A model generated the notes under the pieces. It did no database searches and was not told the origin of the DNA. It worked only from the letters and a program-made list of their open reading frames with translations. A program made the translations under genes and the position numbers. Positions 1 through 8,116 of a stretch of 50,005 bases of DNA are shown here, piece after piece. Source of the stretch: JBCDGZ01 sp038750655 (GTDB lineage Bacteria > Bacteroidota > Bacteroidia > Chitinophagales > Saprospiraceae); assembly GCA_038750655.1 (NCBI GenBank), contig JBCDGZ010000044.1, positions 1-50,005 of the forward strand, read 5' to 3'. The first letter of the stretch is position 1; every line of letters begins with the position of its first letter.

Positions 1-242
1 AATAGTTTTAACATTAAAATCAAATTTAATATAATTCATTGGCTAACAGCAATGATTATATTTCAAAGCTAGTCTATCTGTATCAGTGCTTTATTATTTT
101 ATTAATAAGGCAGACCTCATCTTAGAAATCATCTTACTCTAGTTTTTTAAATTGAGCAGCTCGGCCTAGCTCACGCTAAAGGGCCTTTGTCTCATCTATT
201 TATCTATTTTTTATTAACTAACTCTTAAAACCCCTTTAGAGC

Positions 243-1133
243 ATGAAAAACTCTATTCTTTACTCGCTTTTTGCTGTTTTGATGATTTCTTTATTTTGGA
301 TAGGCTGCAAAAAAAATCAACACGATATTGACCAACAGAATTTAGCCCAACAAGAAACGCCAAATACTATCTTACCAAATAACAGATTATCAGAGGACAA
401 TATAATACCCTTTAATATTCCCTTCCCGGAAGGAACGGAGATCGAGATTACAGGTTCAGCACTTAGATTTGACCTACCAGCCTCTCATTACATATTAGGT
501 ATAGATGGAGAGGGAAATTTTCATAACTCTGCCTTAGGTGATTCCGGAGGAGTAAATTGCAAATGTACGAAAGGCTCGGGTTGTAATCCGACAAAGGGTA
601 AAGGACAGTACGGTTGTTTTATGGGCGATAATTGCGATGCCTGCGAGAAAAAGAATTTAAGAATTATTGGTCTTGACGATGTCGAATTCACCCATATGAT
701 GATTGTCGATTCAGAATCAGACCTACTGATAACAAAATTTGACGAATTGGACGGAAAGTACATCCTACCTTCAGCATTTTTAGCTTCTGAACTGATACAA
801 AATCTTTTAACAGAAGTAGAGTCCAATATGATAGAAAGCGAATCAGAGGTTTCCAAAACCATCTTCATCAATACTTATGGATACATCCTACCAGTTGAAG
901 TTCCCTCAGACGTGGATAATGTCTCTTTGGCGATAGGTGGTGGAAAAAAGGTGAAGTGCACATGTAATATAGCGGGTAAGAGTTGCCCATTGAAAAAGGT
1001 AGTAGTTGCTCAATATTGCGATGCAGGTGATTGTACGGACTGCAGCATGACGGATGCAAGAGTGGTGAATGATGAAGGAGTGGAGAAACAGATGTCCGTG
1101 ACTCGGGAAGGGCTAATTAATATTCTGGATTAG
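243..1133 (+). CDS. Cysteine-rich lipoprotein of unknown function
   Basis: A 296-aa protein with a lipoprotein signal peptide: a hydrophobic stretch at residues 5-20 ending in WIGC, so Cys22 is the probable lipidated residue. After a low-complexity linker (about 23-60) the protein has two similar six-cysteine blocks. The first has C106, C108, C114, C125, C131 and C134; the second has C239, C241, C248, C259, C264 and C267. The spacing CxC-x5/6-C-x10-C-x4/5-C-x2-C is nearly the same in both, so the protein contains an internal duplication separated by about 100 acidic residues. I do not recognise the family. The spacing suggests disulfide-bonded or metal-binding modules at the cell surface, which is inference. 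The start is the ATG directly before the signal peptide. The gene stands alone, convergent with the downstream glycosyltransferase. Confidence 0.75.
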   Translation: MKNSILYSLFAVLMISLFWIGCKKNQHDIDQQNLAQQETPNTILPNNRLSEDNIIPFNIPFPEGTEIEITGSALRFDLPASHYILGIDGEGNFHNSALGDSGGVNCKCTKGSGCNPTKGKGQYGCFMGDNCDACEKKNLRIIGLDDVEFTHMMIVDSESDLLITKFDELDGKYILPSAFLASELIQNLLTEVESNMIESESEVSKTIFINTYGYILPVEVPSDVDNVSLAIGGGKKVKCTCNIAGKSCPLKKVVVAQYCDAGDCTDCSMTDARVVNDEGVEKQMSVTREGLINILD

Positions 1134-1189
1134 CTCAGTACGTATTCTCAACTATAGACTGATTCACATTGGTGAACAAATAAACTCGT

Positions 1190-1224
1190 AGCGGTGGTGC
1201 CTCCTAGTCGAAGGTATCACCGCT
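1190..1224. other. Imperfect hairpin between convergent genes
   Basis: AGCGGTG at the left end pairs with the CACCGCT part of TCACCGCT at the right end, with further GCCT/AGG pairing inside. It lies between two convergent genes, where a terminator is expected, but there is no T-tract on either side, so a terminator role is only possible. Confidence 0.35.
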
Positions 1225-1269
1225 TCAAGCTCTCTACTAGTAGAAAAGGGCCATGTCAAAGAGATATGG

Positions 1270-2403
1270 CTAATGATGCTCTTCAGCAACCGTTTTCAAC
1301 ACCTCATACAACTGCGCCGCCGCCCGATCCCAGCTGAACTTCGCTACCTGGCCTGGGGCCGCGGCCACCAGGCGTCGGTACAACTCCGGCTCCCCATACA
1401 TCCGCTGCATCGCCTCAGCAATCGCCTCCTCCGAGGTTGGATCCACCAGCAGGCCCGCCTCCCCCGTCACCTCCGGCAGCGAAGAAGTCGTCGAGCTAAT
1501 CACTGGCACCCCACAGCGCAGTGCCTCCAAGACCGGCAGGCCAAAACCTTCAAAAAGCGAGACATAGACCAGCGCAAAGGCAGCGCCCATCAGTCGCGGC
1601 AGGTCCGCCTCTGGCACATGGCCTAGAAAGTGAATATCAGCCTTAGACTCCGCTCCTTCGTAGGCCGCTCGCACGTCGGAGGTCTGCCAAGCCAGCCGCC
1701 CTCCGATCAGCAACTGCAGCGGTGCAGCCGTCGCGGCCTTGAAGCGGTCGAATGCCCGAATCATCCGGTCTACATTCTTACGGGGATGCACGGCCCCAAG
1801 GTAGAAGAAGTAGGGCCGCCCACCGGCATATTTTTCGCGCATCTCTGCCTGCTCTTTCTTGGGGACTGGTACAAATTGCTCTCGACAACCATTGTAGATC
1901 AGCTCCACTTTTTCCGGTGGAATTTGGTACTGGCTAATGATGTCTTGCCGCGTATAGTCTGAAACCGCAACGATCCGATCAGCCCGCTGTAGAAAGCGAG
2001 GAACGAAGTGGTTGTAATAGCGGCGTACTAGGCCAGGGATTTGTTCAGGATAATGGAGGTGGGCGAGGTCATGGGTAATCATAACCGTCGGCGTACTGGC
2101 GCGGAGGGAGAGGTAATTGTCAGGGGAGAAAAAGACATCGGGCTTTAGTCGCCGCAGGGCCCTAGCCACACTGAATTCGAACCAGGCATACCAAAGAATA
2201 GGATGACGGGCCGGCGGAAATAGCACGATAGGGCGAACATTACTGCCATAAATAAACTCCTTGCTGTAAGGGCGATCGAAGAAAAAGAGAAATTCATCGT
2301 CGGGATGTGCCGCCACCAAACGCCGGATCAACTCATGCGTCACCCAGCCAATCCCTTCGAGACGGGCAGAGAGCAAAAAGCGGGTGTTGACGGCTATTCT
2401 CAT
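1270..2403 (-). CDS. Glycosyltransferase family 4 (GT-B fold)
   Basis: A cytosolic or membrane-associated glycosyltransferase that transfers a sugar from a nucleotide-sugar donor, probably in exopolysaccharide or LPS synthesis. The C-terminal donor domain is clear: GAVHPRKNVDRMI, then the EX7E-type motif FEGFGLPVLEA and PVISSTTSSLPEV, typical of the GT4 family. The N-terminal acceptor domain begins MRIAVNTRFLL. I chose the ATG at 2403, giving 378 aa, because homologous proteins normally start at this beta-strand; an in-frame ATG 15 bp upstream is possible. The acceptor and linkage cannot be read from sequence. The gene has no polysaccharide cluster around it and ends facing the cysteine-rich lipoprotein gene. 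Confidence 0.85.
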   Translation of the reverse strand: MRIAVNTRFLLSARLEGIGWVTHELIRRLVAAHPDDEFLFFFDRPYSKEFIYGSNVRPIVLFPPARHPILWYAWFEFSVARALRRLKPDVFFSPDNYLSLRASTPTVMITHDLAHLHYPEQIPGLVRRYYNHFVPRFLQRADRIVAVSDYTRQDIISQYQIPPEKVELIYNGCREQFVPVPKKEQAEMREKYAGGRPYFFYLGAVHPRKNVDRMIRAFDRFKAATAAPLQLLIGGRLAWQTSDVRAAYEGAESKADIHFLGHVPEADLPRLMGAAFALVYVSLFEGFGLPVLEALRCGVPVISSTTSSLPEVTGEAGLLVDPTSEEAIAEAMQRMYGEPELYRRLVAAAPGQVAKFSWDRAAAQLYEVLKTVAEEHH

Positions 2404-2419
2404 CGTAAATGACTTCATT

Positions 2420-2534
2420 CAAGTTGCGATTCTCTATTAAAAGATTCAAAGCGTCAGCTATTTGATTCGAAATGCGCCGAAAGGCTGCATTTCTCACAAA
2501 ATCTTCCTTTATGAATCTCGTTCATCGCAACTTG
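2420..2534. repeat. 115-bp element with 11-bp perfect terminal inverted repeats
   Basis: CAAGTTGCGAT at 2420-2430 is matched by ATCGCAACTTG at 2524-2534. Inside are further inverted pairs, AGATTC (2442-2447) with GAATCT (2513-2518) and GAAATGC (2469-2475) with GCATTTC (2487-2493), so the element can fold almost end to end. It fills the gap between the divergent glycosyltransferase and nadB genes. A related sequence lies at 12831-12891, matching the right end of this element in reverse orientation with about 85% identity over 60 bp. It has no coding capacity and resembles a miniature inverted-repeat element or a palindromic intergenic repeat. Confidence 0.65.
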
Positions 2535-2558
2535 GGCGACTTAATTTATTTATTTTTG
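2532..2558 (+). promoter_or_regulatory. Putative Bacteroidota promoter for nadB
   Basis: TTG at 2532-2534 and TATTTTTG (TAnnTTTG) at 2551-2558 are separated by 16 bp, slightly short of the usual 17-23. They lie 29 bp before the nadB start. The TTG is the last three bases of the repeat element at 2420-2534, so that element may supply part of the promoter. Confidence 0.4.
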
Positions 2559-2586
2559 CAAATATGCTAATCAAACCTGAGAAATA

Positions 2587-4194
2587 GTGATTAAAACAGA
2601 TGTTCTTGTGATCGGCTCTGGTATTGCTGGCCTCACTTTGGCCTTGAAAATTGCCAACAAACGTCCGGAGCTGAAGATTACCATTCTAACCAAAACGACT
2701 GAAGAAGAAAGCAATACGCGCTATGCACAGGGGGGCGTTGCCGCCGTCTGGGACCTCGACAAGGATTCTTACACCAAGCATATTGAGGATACGCTGGATG
2801 CTGGAGATGGACTTTGCAATGAGGACATTGTACGGATTGTGGTGGAGGAAGGCCCGGAGCGGGTGAGAGAGATTATTGAGTGGGGAGCCCGGTTTGATAA
2901 AGATAAGAAGAATGTGGAGGAGTATGACTTGGGCCGCGAAGGTGGTCACTCAGAAAATCGGATTCTACATTACAAAGACATCACAGGTTGGGAAATCCAA
3001 AGAGCCCTACTGGCACGCGCTGAGCAGCTCCCTAATATTGATATTTACGAGCATTATTTTGCGATTGATCTCATTACCCAGCATCATCTGGGACGTAATA
3101 TCTTACGCATCACCCCGGACATAGAATGTTATGGCACCTATGTTTTAGATAAGGCCAGCAGTTCGATTGAGAAGATTCTAGCCCGGATCACAGTGGTGGC
3201 AACGGGCGGCGCAGGGCAGGTCTATAAGGCGACGACCAACCCGGTTATTGCGACGGGTGATGGTGTGGCGATGGTGTACCGGGCCAAGGGCCGTTTGGAG
3301 AATATGGAGTTTGTGCAGTTCCATCCGACTTCGCTGTACAATCCGGTGGCGGAGAGTTCGGCCTTTTTGGTGTCGGAGGCGGTGCGCGGCTTCGGCGCGA
3401 TCCTAAAATCTAAGGAGGGCGAGGAGTTTATGCATCACTATGATGAGCGGGGGAGCCTCGCTCCGCGCGACATTGTCGCCCGCGCTATTGACAGCGAAAT
3501 GAAAAAGCGAGGGGACGACTACCTCTGCCTGGACTGCCGCCATTTGGATAAGGAGGATTTCATTGCCCACTTCCCCACCATCTATAATACCTGTTTGCAA
3601 CGCGGTATAGACCCAATGAAAGATTTGATTCCCGTAGTTCCCGCCTGCCATTACATGTGCGGAGGGATACGGGTAGACGAGGTGGGCCAAAGCTCCATCC
3701 GCAACCTTTATGCCTGCGGTGAATGCACCTGCTCGGGTCTCCACGGGGCCAACCGCCTGGCGTCCAACTCGCTGCTCGAAGCGATGGTTTTCGCCCACCG
3801 CATCCACGAAACTATTGCTACACAAATCGATACCGTCCAATTCAAAGCGGGCATCCCGGATTGGAACGCCAAGGGCACCATGCAGCCCAAAGAGATGGTT
3901 TTGATCACCCAAAGTTGGAAAGAATTAAAAGAAATCATGAGCAGCTATGTCGGCATTGTCCGCTCCGATATTCGCCTCAAGCGCGCCCTGGACCGCCTCT
4001 GGCTCCTCTACCGCGAAACCGAGGACTTGTACCGCGAAAGTTCGATCTCTCCGCAGCTCTGCGAACTCCGCAATTTGATTACGATTGCTTATTTGGTATC
4101 GCGCTCAGCGGCGATGCGGCGGGAAAGCCGCGGCTTGCATTTTACGACGGATTATCCGGAGAAGTTGGGGTTTGTAGATGTATCGATATTGTAG
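2587..4194 (+). CDS. nadB: L-aspartate oxidase
   Basis: A flavoprotein of the succinate dehydrogenase/fumarate reductase family that oxidises L-aspartate to iminoaspartate, the first step of de novo NAD synthesis. The FAD-binding motif GSGIAGL is at residues 10-16. SNTRYAQGGVAAV, FVQFHPTSLY, APRDIVARAI, HYMCGGIRVD and GLHGANRLASNSLLEA all match the family in order. The C-terminal helical domain is complete. At 535 aa it is of normal length. The start is GTG at 2587, directly before the conserved N-terminal strand. In place of the usual RGEG(G/A) the sequence reads VRGFGAIL, with Phe for Glu; this may be a lineage feature. The partner nadA and nadC genes are not in the window. The gene is convergent with the lipoprotein module downstream. 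Confidence 0.95.
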   Translation: MIKTDVLVIGSGIAGLTLALKIANKRPELKITILTKTTEEESNTRYAQGGVAAVWDLDKDSYTKHIEDTLDAGDGLCNEDIVRIVVEEGPERVREIIEWGARFDKDKKNVEEYDLGREGGHSENRILHYKDITGWEIQRALLARAEQLPNIDIYEHYFAIDLITQHHLGRNILRITPDIECYGTYVLDKASSSIEKILARITVVATGGAGQVYKATTNPVIATGDGVAMVYRAKGRLENMEFVQFHPTSLYNPVAESSAFLVSEAVRGFGAILKSKEGEEFMHHYDERGSLAPRDIVARAIDSEMKKRGDDYLCLDCRHLDKEDFIAHFPTIYNTCLQRGIDPMKDLIPVVPACHYMCGGIRVDEVGQSSIRNLYACGECTCSGLHGANRLASNSLLEAMVFAHRIHETIATQIDTVQFKAGIPDWNAKGTMQPKEMVLITQSWKELKEIMSSYVGIVRSDIRLKRALDRLWLLYRETEDLYRESSISPQLCELRNLITIAYLVSRSAAMRRESRGLHFTTDYPEKLGFVDVSIL

Positions 4195-4201
4195 AAGTAA
4201 T

Positions 4202-4852
4202 TTAATGTGCACAACATTCACAGCCTCCTTCGAAAGGATCACTAGTGGTATTAGGAGATGGAACAAAGGGAGGATAAATAGACGCGAGGCCTGCAATAAA
4301 GGTGTAGGTATCTACTCCCTCAGGAACAGTTGTTACAACATCAGAACTAAACCAGAAACCCTCTAATAATACACCATTCCATTGACCACAGTCGCAACAC
4401 TCAAAGTCAAAACAGCATTTTGGTAGAGGATCATCACAGCTCAAAGCGGGTCCAAAACAAGTTGGACTTTCCGGTGGATAAGCTACAAAATCGTATCTTA
4501 TACTTATATTTTCACCCTGAGTGAGGGTAACCCCTGGAAATACGATGCTATTACTAAAGGTATTATCTTGATGGGCTATCGGTCCACTAATCGAGCAGAT
4601 TATTTCTCCATTACCTCTAAAAATTCTCAATCTTACCTGGATAACAATCTCTCCATTTCTGGAGGCAGTGAAAGTACAATCATCGATGTCACCAATCCCG
4701 AATCTAACTTCTACCGATGAAAATCTTGGATTGATCCCATCAGAGAGAGTGATTGATTGTATGTAAGAAGGAGCCGTATGGTTAGGAGGAAAGAAGCCTG
4801 TGATTAATAGAAAAACAGCCCCAATAATGATCATTAGAATTATTCGGTTCAT
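4202..4852 (-). CDS. Exported cysteine-rich protein, module copy 1
   Basis: A 216-aa protein with an N-terminal hydrophobic signal segment (residues 3-20) and no clear lipobox. The mature part has 12 cysteines, clustered at 132-155 (C132, C139, CC146-147, CC152-153, C155) and at the very C-terminus, GGCECCAH. I do not recognise the family. It is the second gene of a two-gene unit: the lipoprotein gene at 4872-5663 lies 19 bp upstream on the same strand. The whole unit is duplicated at 5687-7147. The clustered cysteines suggest metal or disulfide chemistry outside the cytoplasm. Its stop codon faces that of nadB with a 7-bp gap. Confidence 0.75.
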   Translation of the reverse strand: MNRIILMIIIGAVFLLITGFFPPNHTAPSYIQSITLSDGINPRFSSVEVRFGIGDIDDCTFTASRNGEIVIQVRLRIFRGNGEIICSISGPIAHQDNTFSNSIVFPGVTLTQGENISIRYDFVAYPPESPTCFGPALSCDDPLPKCCFDFECCDCGQWNGVLLEGFWFSSDVVTTVPEGVDTYTFIAGLASIYPPFVPSPNTTSDPFEGGCECCAH

Positions 4853-4871
4853 AATTGATTAGTATTTAGAC

Positions 4872-5663
4872 TTAAAGTGTAATAATCCCAGCCCAGTTCT
4901 GGTCTTCCATAGCTCGTAATAATAACCCATCCTGTTTAAAATAAACATCTCGTTGGACATGGATAAAAACGTAATCGCCGACAGAATATCTAGATAAGTG
5001 CTCAGAACCTAATGTAAAACTCCCCGTATCATCAATGATTAACTCCTGGTCAGGTAAGATGACACCTATCGTTGATCCATGATGGTTGATTAACAAACGA
5101 ATTTTACTACCCGGATACGCTGAAGGATTCCAGGTCAGCGTCCTCCCTTCAAACTTGGAAATCTTGGGAAAGAGCACATCCATTGAATCCTTGGCAAAAA
5201 AACTAAGTTCAGGAAAGTTACCTTCGTAAACCAGATCATCACCAATACAAAAAGAGAAATCAATCTTATCGAATTCATTTTCTGGTAGATGATCTGCCTC
5301 TATACCATCAAGCAATACAATTTTATGAGGGTTGCTAAACGTATAAGTTAGTAGACTATCCTTCGTCGAAAGACTAGTATTACCTACTTCTAAACGGAGT
5401 CCTTTCTCTTTAGAAGTAGCATAAACAATTTTGGTAAAGGCATCTCCGGGGTATCGAAAACCCTTAGAGCGGTGAATGACTAAGTAATGGTCGAAATCAG
5501 CGCCGGCGAAGGGATGGACAACGAGGCTTTGACGAAACTGGCTATTCAATTCTTCGGAGTGAAGAGGGGGATCAGGATTGATCATAATTCTTTGGGGCTC
5601 TTTGGACTTAGAGCAGCCTATGAGCAGTACGATTAAAATCAAGAATATAGGGATTGCTTTCAT
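4872..5663 (-). CDS. Lipoprotein of unknown function, module copy 1
   Basis: A 263-aa protein beginning MKAIPIFLILIVLLIGCSK, a lipoprotein signal with probable lipidated Cys17. The ATG at 5663 was preferred over an in-frame upstream start because it begins the signal peptide and gives exactly the length of the paralogue at 6356-7147. The body looks beta-rich, with alternating hydrophobic segments, and no catalytic motif is apparent. It is 23 bp downstream of the copy-2 cysteine-rich gene and 19 bp upstream of the copy-1 cysteine-rich gene, so all four genes probably form one transcript. Its first 90 or so residues are almost identical to the paralogue while the rest is more diverged. Confidence 0.75.
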   Translation of the reverse strand: MKAIPIFLILIVLLIGCSKSKEPQRIMINPDPPLHSEELNSQFRQSLVVHPFAGADFDHYLVIHRSKGFRYPGDAFTKIVYATSKEKGLRLEVGNTSLSTKDSLLTYTFSNPHKIVLLDGIEADHLPENEFDKIDFSFCIGDDLVYEGNFPELSFFAKDSMDVLFPKISKFEGRTLTWNPSAYPGSKIRLLINHHGSTIGVILPDQELIIDDTGSFTLGSEHLSRYSVGDYVFIHVQRDVYFKQDGLLLRAMEDQNWAGIITL

Positions 5664-5686
5664 GATTGATAGAATTGATGTCAAAT

Positions 5687-6336
5687 TTAATGTGCACAAC
5701 ATTCACAGCCTCCTTCGAAAGGATCACTAGTGGTGTTGGGGGATGGGATGTTAGGAGGATAAATAGGCGTGAGGTCTGATAAAAAGGTATAGGTGTCTAC
5801 TTCTTCAGGAACCATTGTTGTTGCTGTAGATTCATACCAGAATCCTTCTAGTAAAACACCATTCCACTGACCACAATCACAACATTCAAACTCAAAGCAA
5901 CATTTCGTAAGTGAACTCCCGCAGCTTAGAGCTGGTCCAAAGCAGGTCGGACTTTCAGGAGGATAAGCGACAAAGTCATATCTTATCGTTACATTTTCAC
6001 CTTGGTTGAGGGTAGCCCCTGGAAAGATGATGCTATTCCCAAAGGTATTATCTTGATGATCTATTGGCTCACTAATAGCACAGAGTACCTCTCCGTTGCT
6101 TCTAAAGATTCTTATTCTTGCCCGGATGATAATTTCTTCTCTTTCAGAAGCCAAATAGGTGCAATCATCAATTCCAGAAATTCCAAATCTAAACTCTGCG
6201 GACGAAGATCTTGGATTAATTCCGTCAGAGAGTGTGATCGATTGAATATAAGAAGGAGCAGTATGATTAGGAGGAAGGAATCCTGCGGACAATAGAAATA
6301 CCCCCCAATAATGATTATTAGAGTTATTCGATACAT
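5687..6336 (-). pseudogene. Exported cysteine-rich protein, module copy 2, frameshifted in the signal peptide
   Basis: This is the paralogue of the gene at 4202-4852, with the same C-terminal cluster GGCECCAH. The expected ATG at 6336 lies 19 bp after the lipoprotein stop, exactly as in copy 1, and starts MYRITLIIIIGG. Six Gs (plus-strand C-run 6301-6306) then put it out of frame. One additional G would give GGVFLLSAGFLPPNH, matching copy 1. As it stands, an intact reading frame exists only from another ATG at 6349, with an unusual start MLINYVSNNSNNHYWG and a shortened hydrophobic core. It may be a pseudogene, a gene whose expression depends on slippage at the G-tract, or a sequencing error in a homopolymer. 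Confidence 0.65.
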
Positions 6337-6355
6337 AGTTGATTAGCATTAAAAT

Positions 6356-7147
6356 TTAAAATGTGATAGTAGCAATCCAGTTTTGATCTTCCATAGCTCT
6401 CAATAATAATCCATCTTGCTTAAAGTAAATGTCGCGTTGTACATGAATATGAATCCCATCCCCATTCGAATATCTTGACAGCTGCTCTGGCCCAAGGACA
6501 AAACTGCCATTATCATCGATGATCAATTCCTGATCAGGCAGAAGAACCCCTGTCGTTGATCCTGAATGGTGAATGACCATGCGAACTTTACTATTCGGAT
6601 ACACAGAAGGATTCCAAGTAAGCGTCCTCCCCTCAAATTTGGATATTTTAGAAAAAATCACATCTGTTGACTCTTTGGCAAAGAAACTAAGGTCCGGGAA
6701 GTTACCCTCGTAAACCAGATCATCACCAATGCAAAAGGAGAAATCAATCTTATTGAATTCGTTCTCTGGCAAATGATCCGCTTCTACACCATCAAGCAAT
6801 ATCCTTCTATGGGGATTACTGAACGTATAGCCTATTAGACTATCCGCTGTCGAAAGGCTGGTATTGCCTACTTCTAAACGCATGCCTTTCTCTTTAGAGG
6901 TAGCATAAATAATTTTGGTAAAGGCATCTCCGAGGTATCGAAAACCCTTAGAGCGGTGAATGACTAAATAATGGTCGAAATCAGCGCCGGCGAAGGGATG
7001 GACAACGAGGCTTTGACGAAACTGGCTATTCAATTCTTCGGAGTGAAGAGGGGGATCAGGGTTGATCATAATTCTTTGGGGCTCTTTGGACTTAGAGCAG
7101 CCTATGAGCAAGACAATTAAAATCAAGAATGTAGTACCTATTCTCAT
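6356..7147 (-). CDS. Lipoprotein of unknown function, module copy 2
   Basis: A 263-aa lipoprotein paralogous to the one at 4872-5663. It begins MRIGTTFLILIVLLIGCSK, with the lipobox Cys at residue 17. It is the first gene of the four-gene minus-strand run and so is likely the promoter-proximal one. The region from the signal peptide to about residue 90 is nearly identical at DNA level to the other copy, including most third positions. Later segments show many synonymous and non-synonymous differences. No enzymatic motif is seen. The function is unknown; it may act with the cysteine-rich protein encoded 19 bp downstream. Confidence 0.75.
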   Translation of the reverse strand: MRIGTTFLILIVLLIGCSKSKEPQRIMINPDPPLHSEELNSQFRQSLVVHPFAGADFDHYLVIHRSKGFRYLGDAFTKIIYATSKEKGMRLEVGNTSLSTADSLIGYTFSNPHRRILLDGVEADHLPENEFNKIDFSFCIGDDLVYEGNFPDLSFFAKESTDVIFSKISKFEGRTLTWNPSVYPNSKVRMVIHHSGSTTGVLLPDQELIIDDNGSFVLGPEQLSRYSNGDGIHIHVQRDIYFKQDGLLLRAMEDQNWIATITF

Positions 7148-7465
7148 GATTAATAAGATTACTATTAGAAATGGTCAAGTAATAAATGTAGCGGCTTGAA
7201 ATTCAACTGCCCAGAGAATGGTGTTGGATGAGACTGGTTTGACTTATGGAATGTAATATAAGTATATTTTTAAAAAATCACAATATACTAACGTATTTTT
7301 AATGCCGCCTAATTGAAATGCTGAATACTCTATAAAGAACACCTTATTACCAAAAAACCTCAAAAACACAATAAAAGAGTCAAAATCGATCGATTTTGAC
7401 TCTTTTACAACCACGGACTAAATATCCCTTTAAATTGACGATGAGGAGTGAAATTTATCTTTCCA
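7148..7465. other. Intergenic region upstream of the duplicated module
   Basis: This AT-rich gap of 318 bp carries the perfect palindrome listed separately at 7373-7406. The promoter for the four-gene lipoprotein run should lie near 7150-7230 on the minus strand, but I see no exact TTG/TAnnTTTG pair there. Confidence 0.5.
7373..7406. terminator. Perfect 34-bp palindrome, probable bidirectional terminator
   Basis: AAAAGAGTCAAAATCGA is followed directly by its exact reverse complement. A-runs on one side and T-runs on the other give terminator character in both directions. It lies 60 bp beyond the stop of the minus-strand LytTR gene and probably ends its transcript. Confidence 0.65.
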
Positions 7466-7903
7466 TCACCCAAAATACAACTTCAAGGCTTCCAAAAACC
7501 CCTGCTTCTTCCCCGCAGAGACATTAATCACCGAATTGTCCTCCATCATTACCGTCCCCCCCTTACCCCGGGTGTATTTCTTCAAACAGTTCAGGTTAAT
7601 CGTGAAGGAACGATGAATGCGGATGAATTGGTGACGGCAGTTGAGCAAGGTCTCAATATCGCGGAGGGTCTTACAGACCAGCAAGCTGCGGCCATCCGTG
7701 AAGCGGAGTTGGGCGTAGTTGCCTTGGGCTTCTATGCTGATAATATCTTGTATTTTTTCAAAATTGATGCCTTCAAAGGTGGGCAGCGCCACTTTGCGCA
7801 GCTCTTCAGCAACAGAAAAGGGACTCCGCTCGGCCCGAGTAGGAGCCAGCTGCGGAATCCTGGATGCATTGTAATCTACTATTGAAGTTGTTATTGCTCT
7901 CAT
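7466..7903 (-). CDS. Free-standing LytTR-type DNA-binding regulator
   Basis: A 145-aa protein whose C-terminal part (about residues 45-143) is a LytTR domain. Visible features are EKIQDIISIEAQGNYAQLRF, GRSLLVCKTLRDIE, the QFIRIHRSFTINLNCL motif, and GTVMMEDNSVINVSAGKK. This domain binds direct repeats in promoters. There is no receiver domain or membrane segment, so any input signal comes from elsewhere. I chose the ATG at 7903 (MRAITTS); the open frame continues upstream but that extension looks non-coding. It is divergent from the helical-repeat protein at 8117, sharing a 213-bp region where it could regulate both genes. Confidence 0.85.
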   Translation of the reverse strand: MRAITTSIVDYNASRIPQLAPTRAERSPFSVAEELRKVALPTFEGINFEKIQDIISIEAQGNYAQLRFTDGRSLLVCKTLRDIETLLNCRHQFIRIHRSFTINLNCLKKYTRGKGGTVMMEDNSVINVSAGKKQGFLEALKLYFG

Positions 7904-8116
7904 GTTACGGTCTTTCTTTGTCGGCCTTTGTACAAAATTGTATCGGGCAGCCGAATGATACCCTAAACTTAAGCCTAATCCCTTCGTACAACAATCCAAG
8001 TTGTGGAGATATGTCAGTTTCCTGATTTTGCCCCTCCCCACTCCGAAGTGTAGTGAAATATTCCAAATACGGGGACTTCTTAGTATCTTGACCTTTGCAG
8101 AAATCAAATCCACCAG

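Larger units (their letters stand above)
4202..7147. repeat. Tandem duplication of a two-gene module (unit about 1.48 kb)
   Basis: The segment 4202-5663 is repeated at 5687-7147. Both units have the same gene order, the same 263-aa lipoprotein length, and the same 19-bp gap between the two genes. The left ends start with the same run of about 50 bp that encodes the GGCECCAH terminus. Confidence 0.9.

Noticed and set aside
7904..8113. Upstream extension of the LytTR reading frame (70 additional codons)
   Set aside because: It covers the divergent promoter region, is Cys/Arg/His-rich without a domain, and the ATG at 7903 gives a normal LytTR protein.
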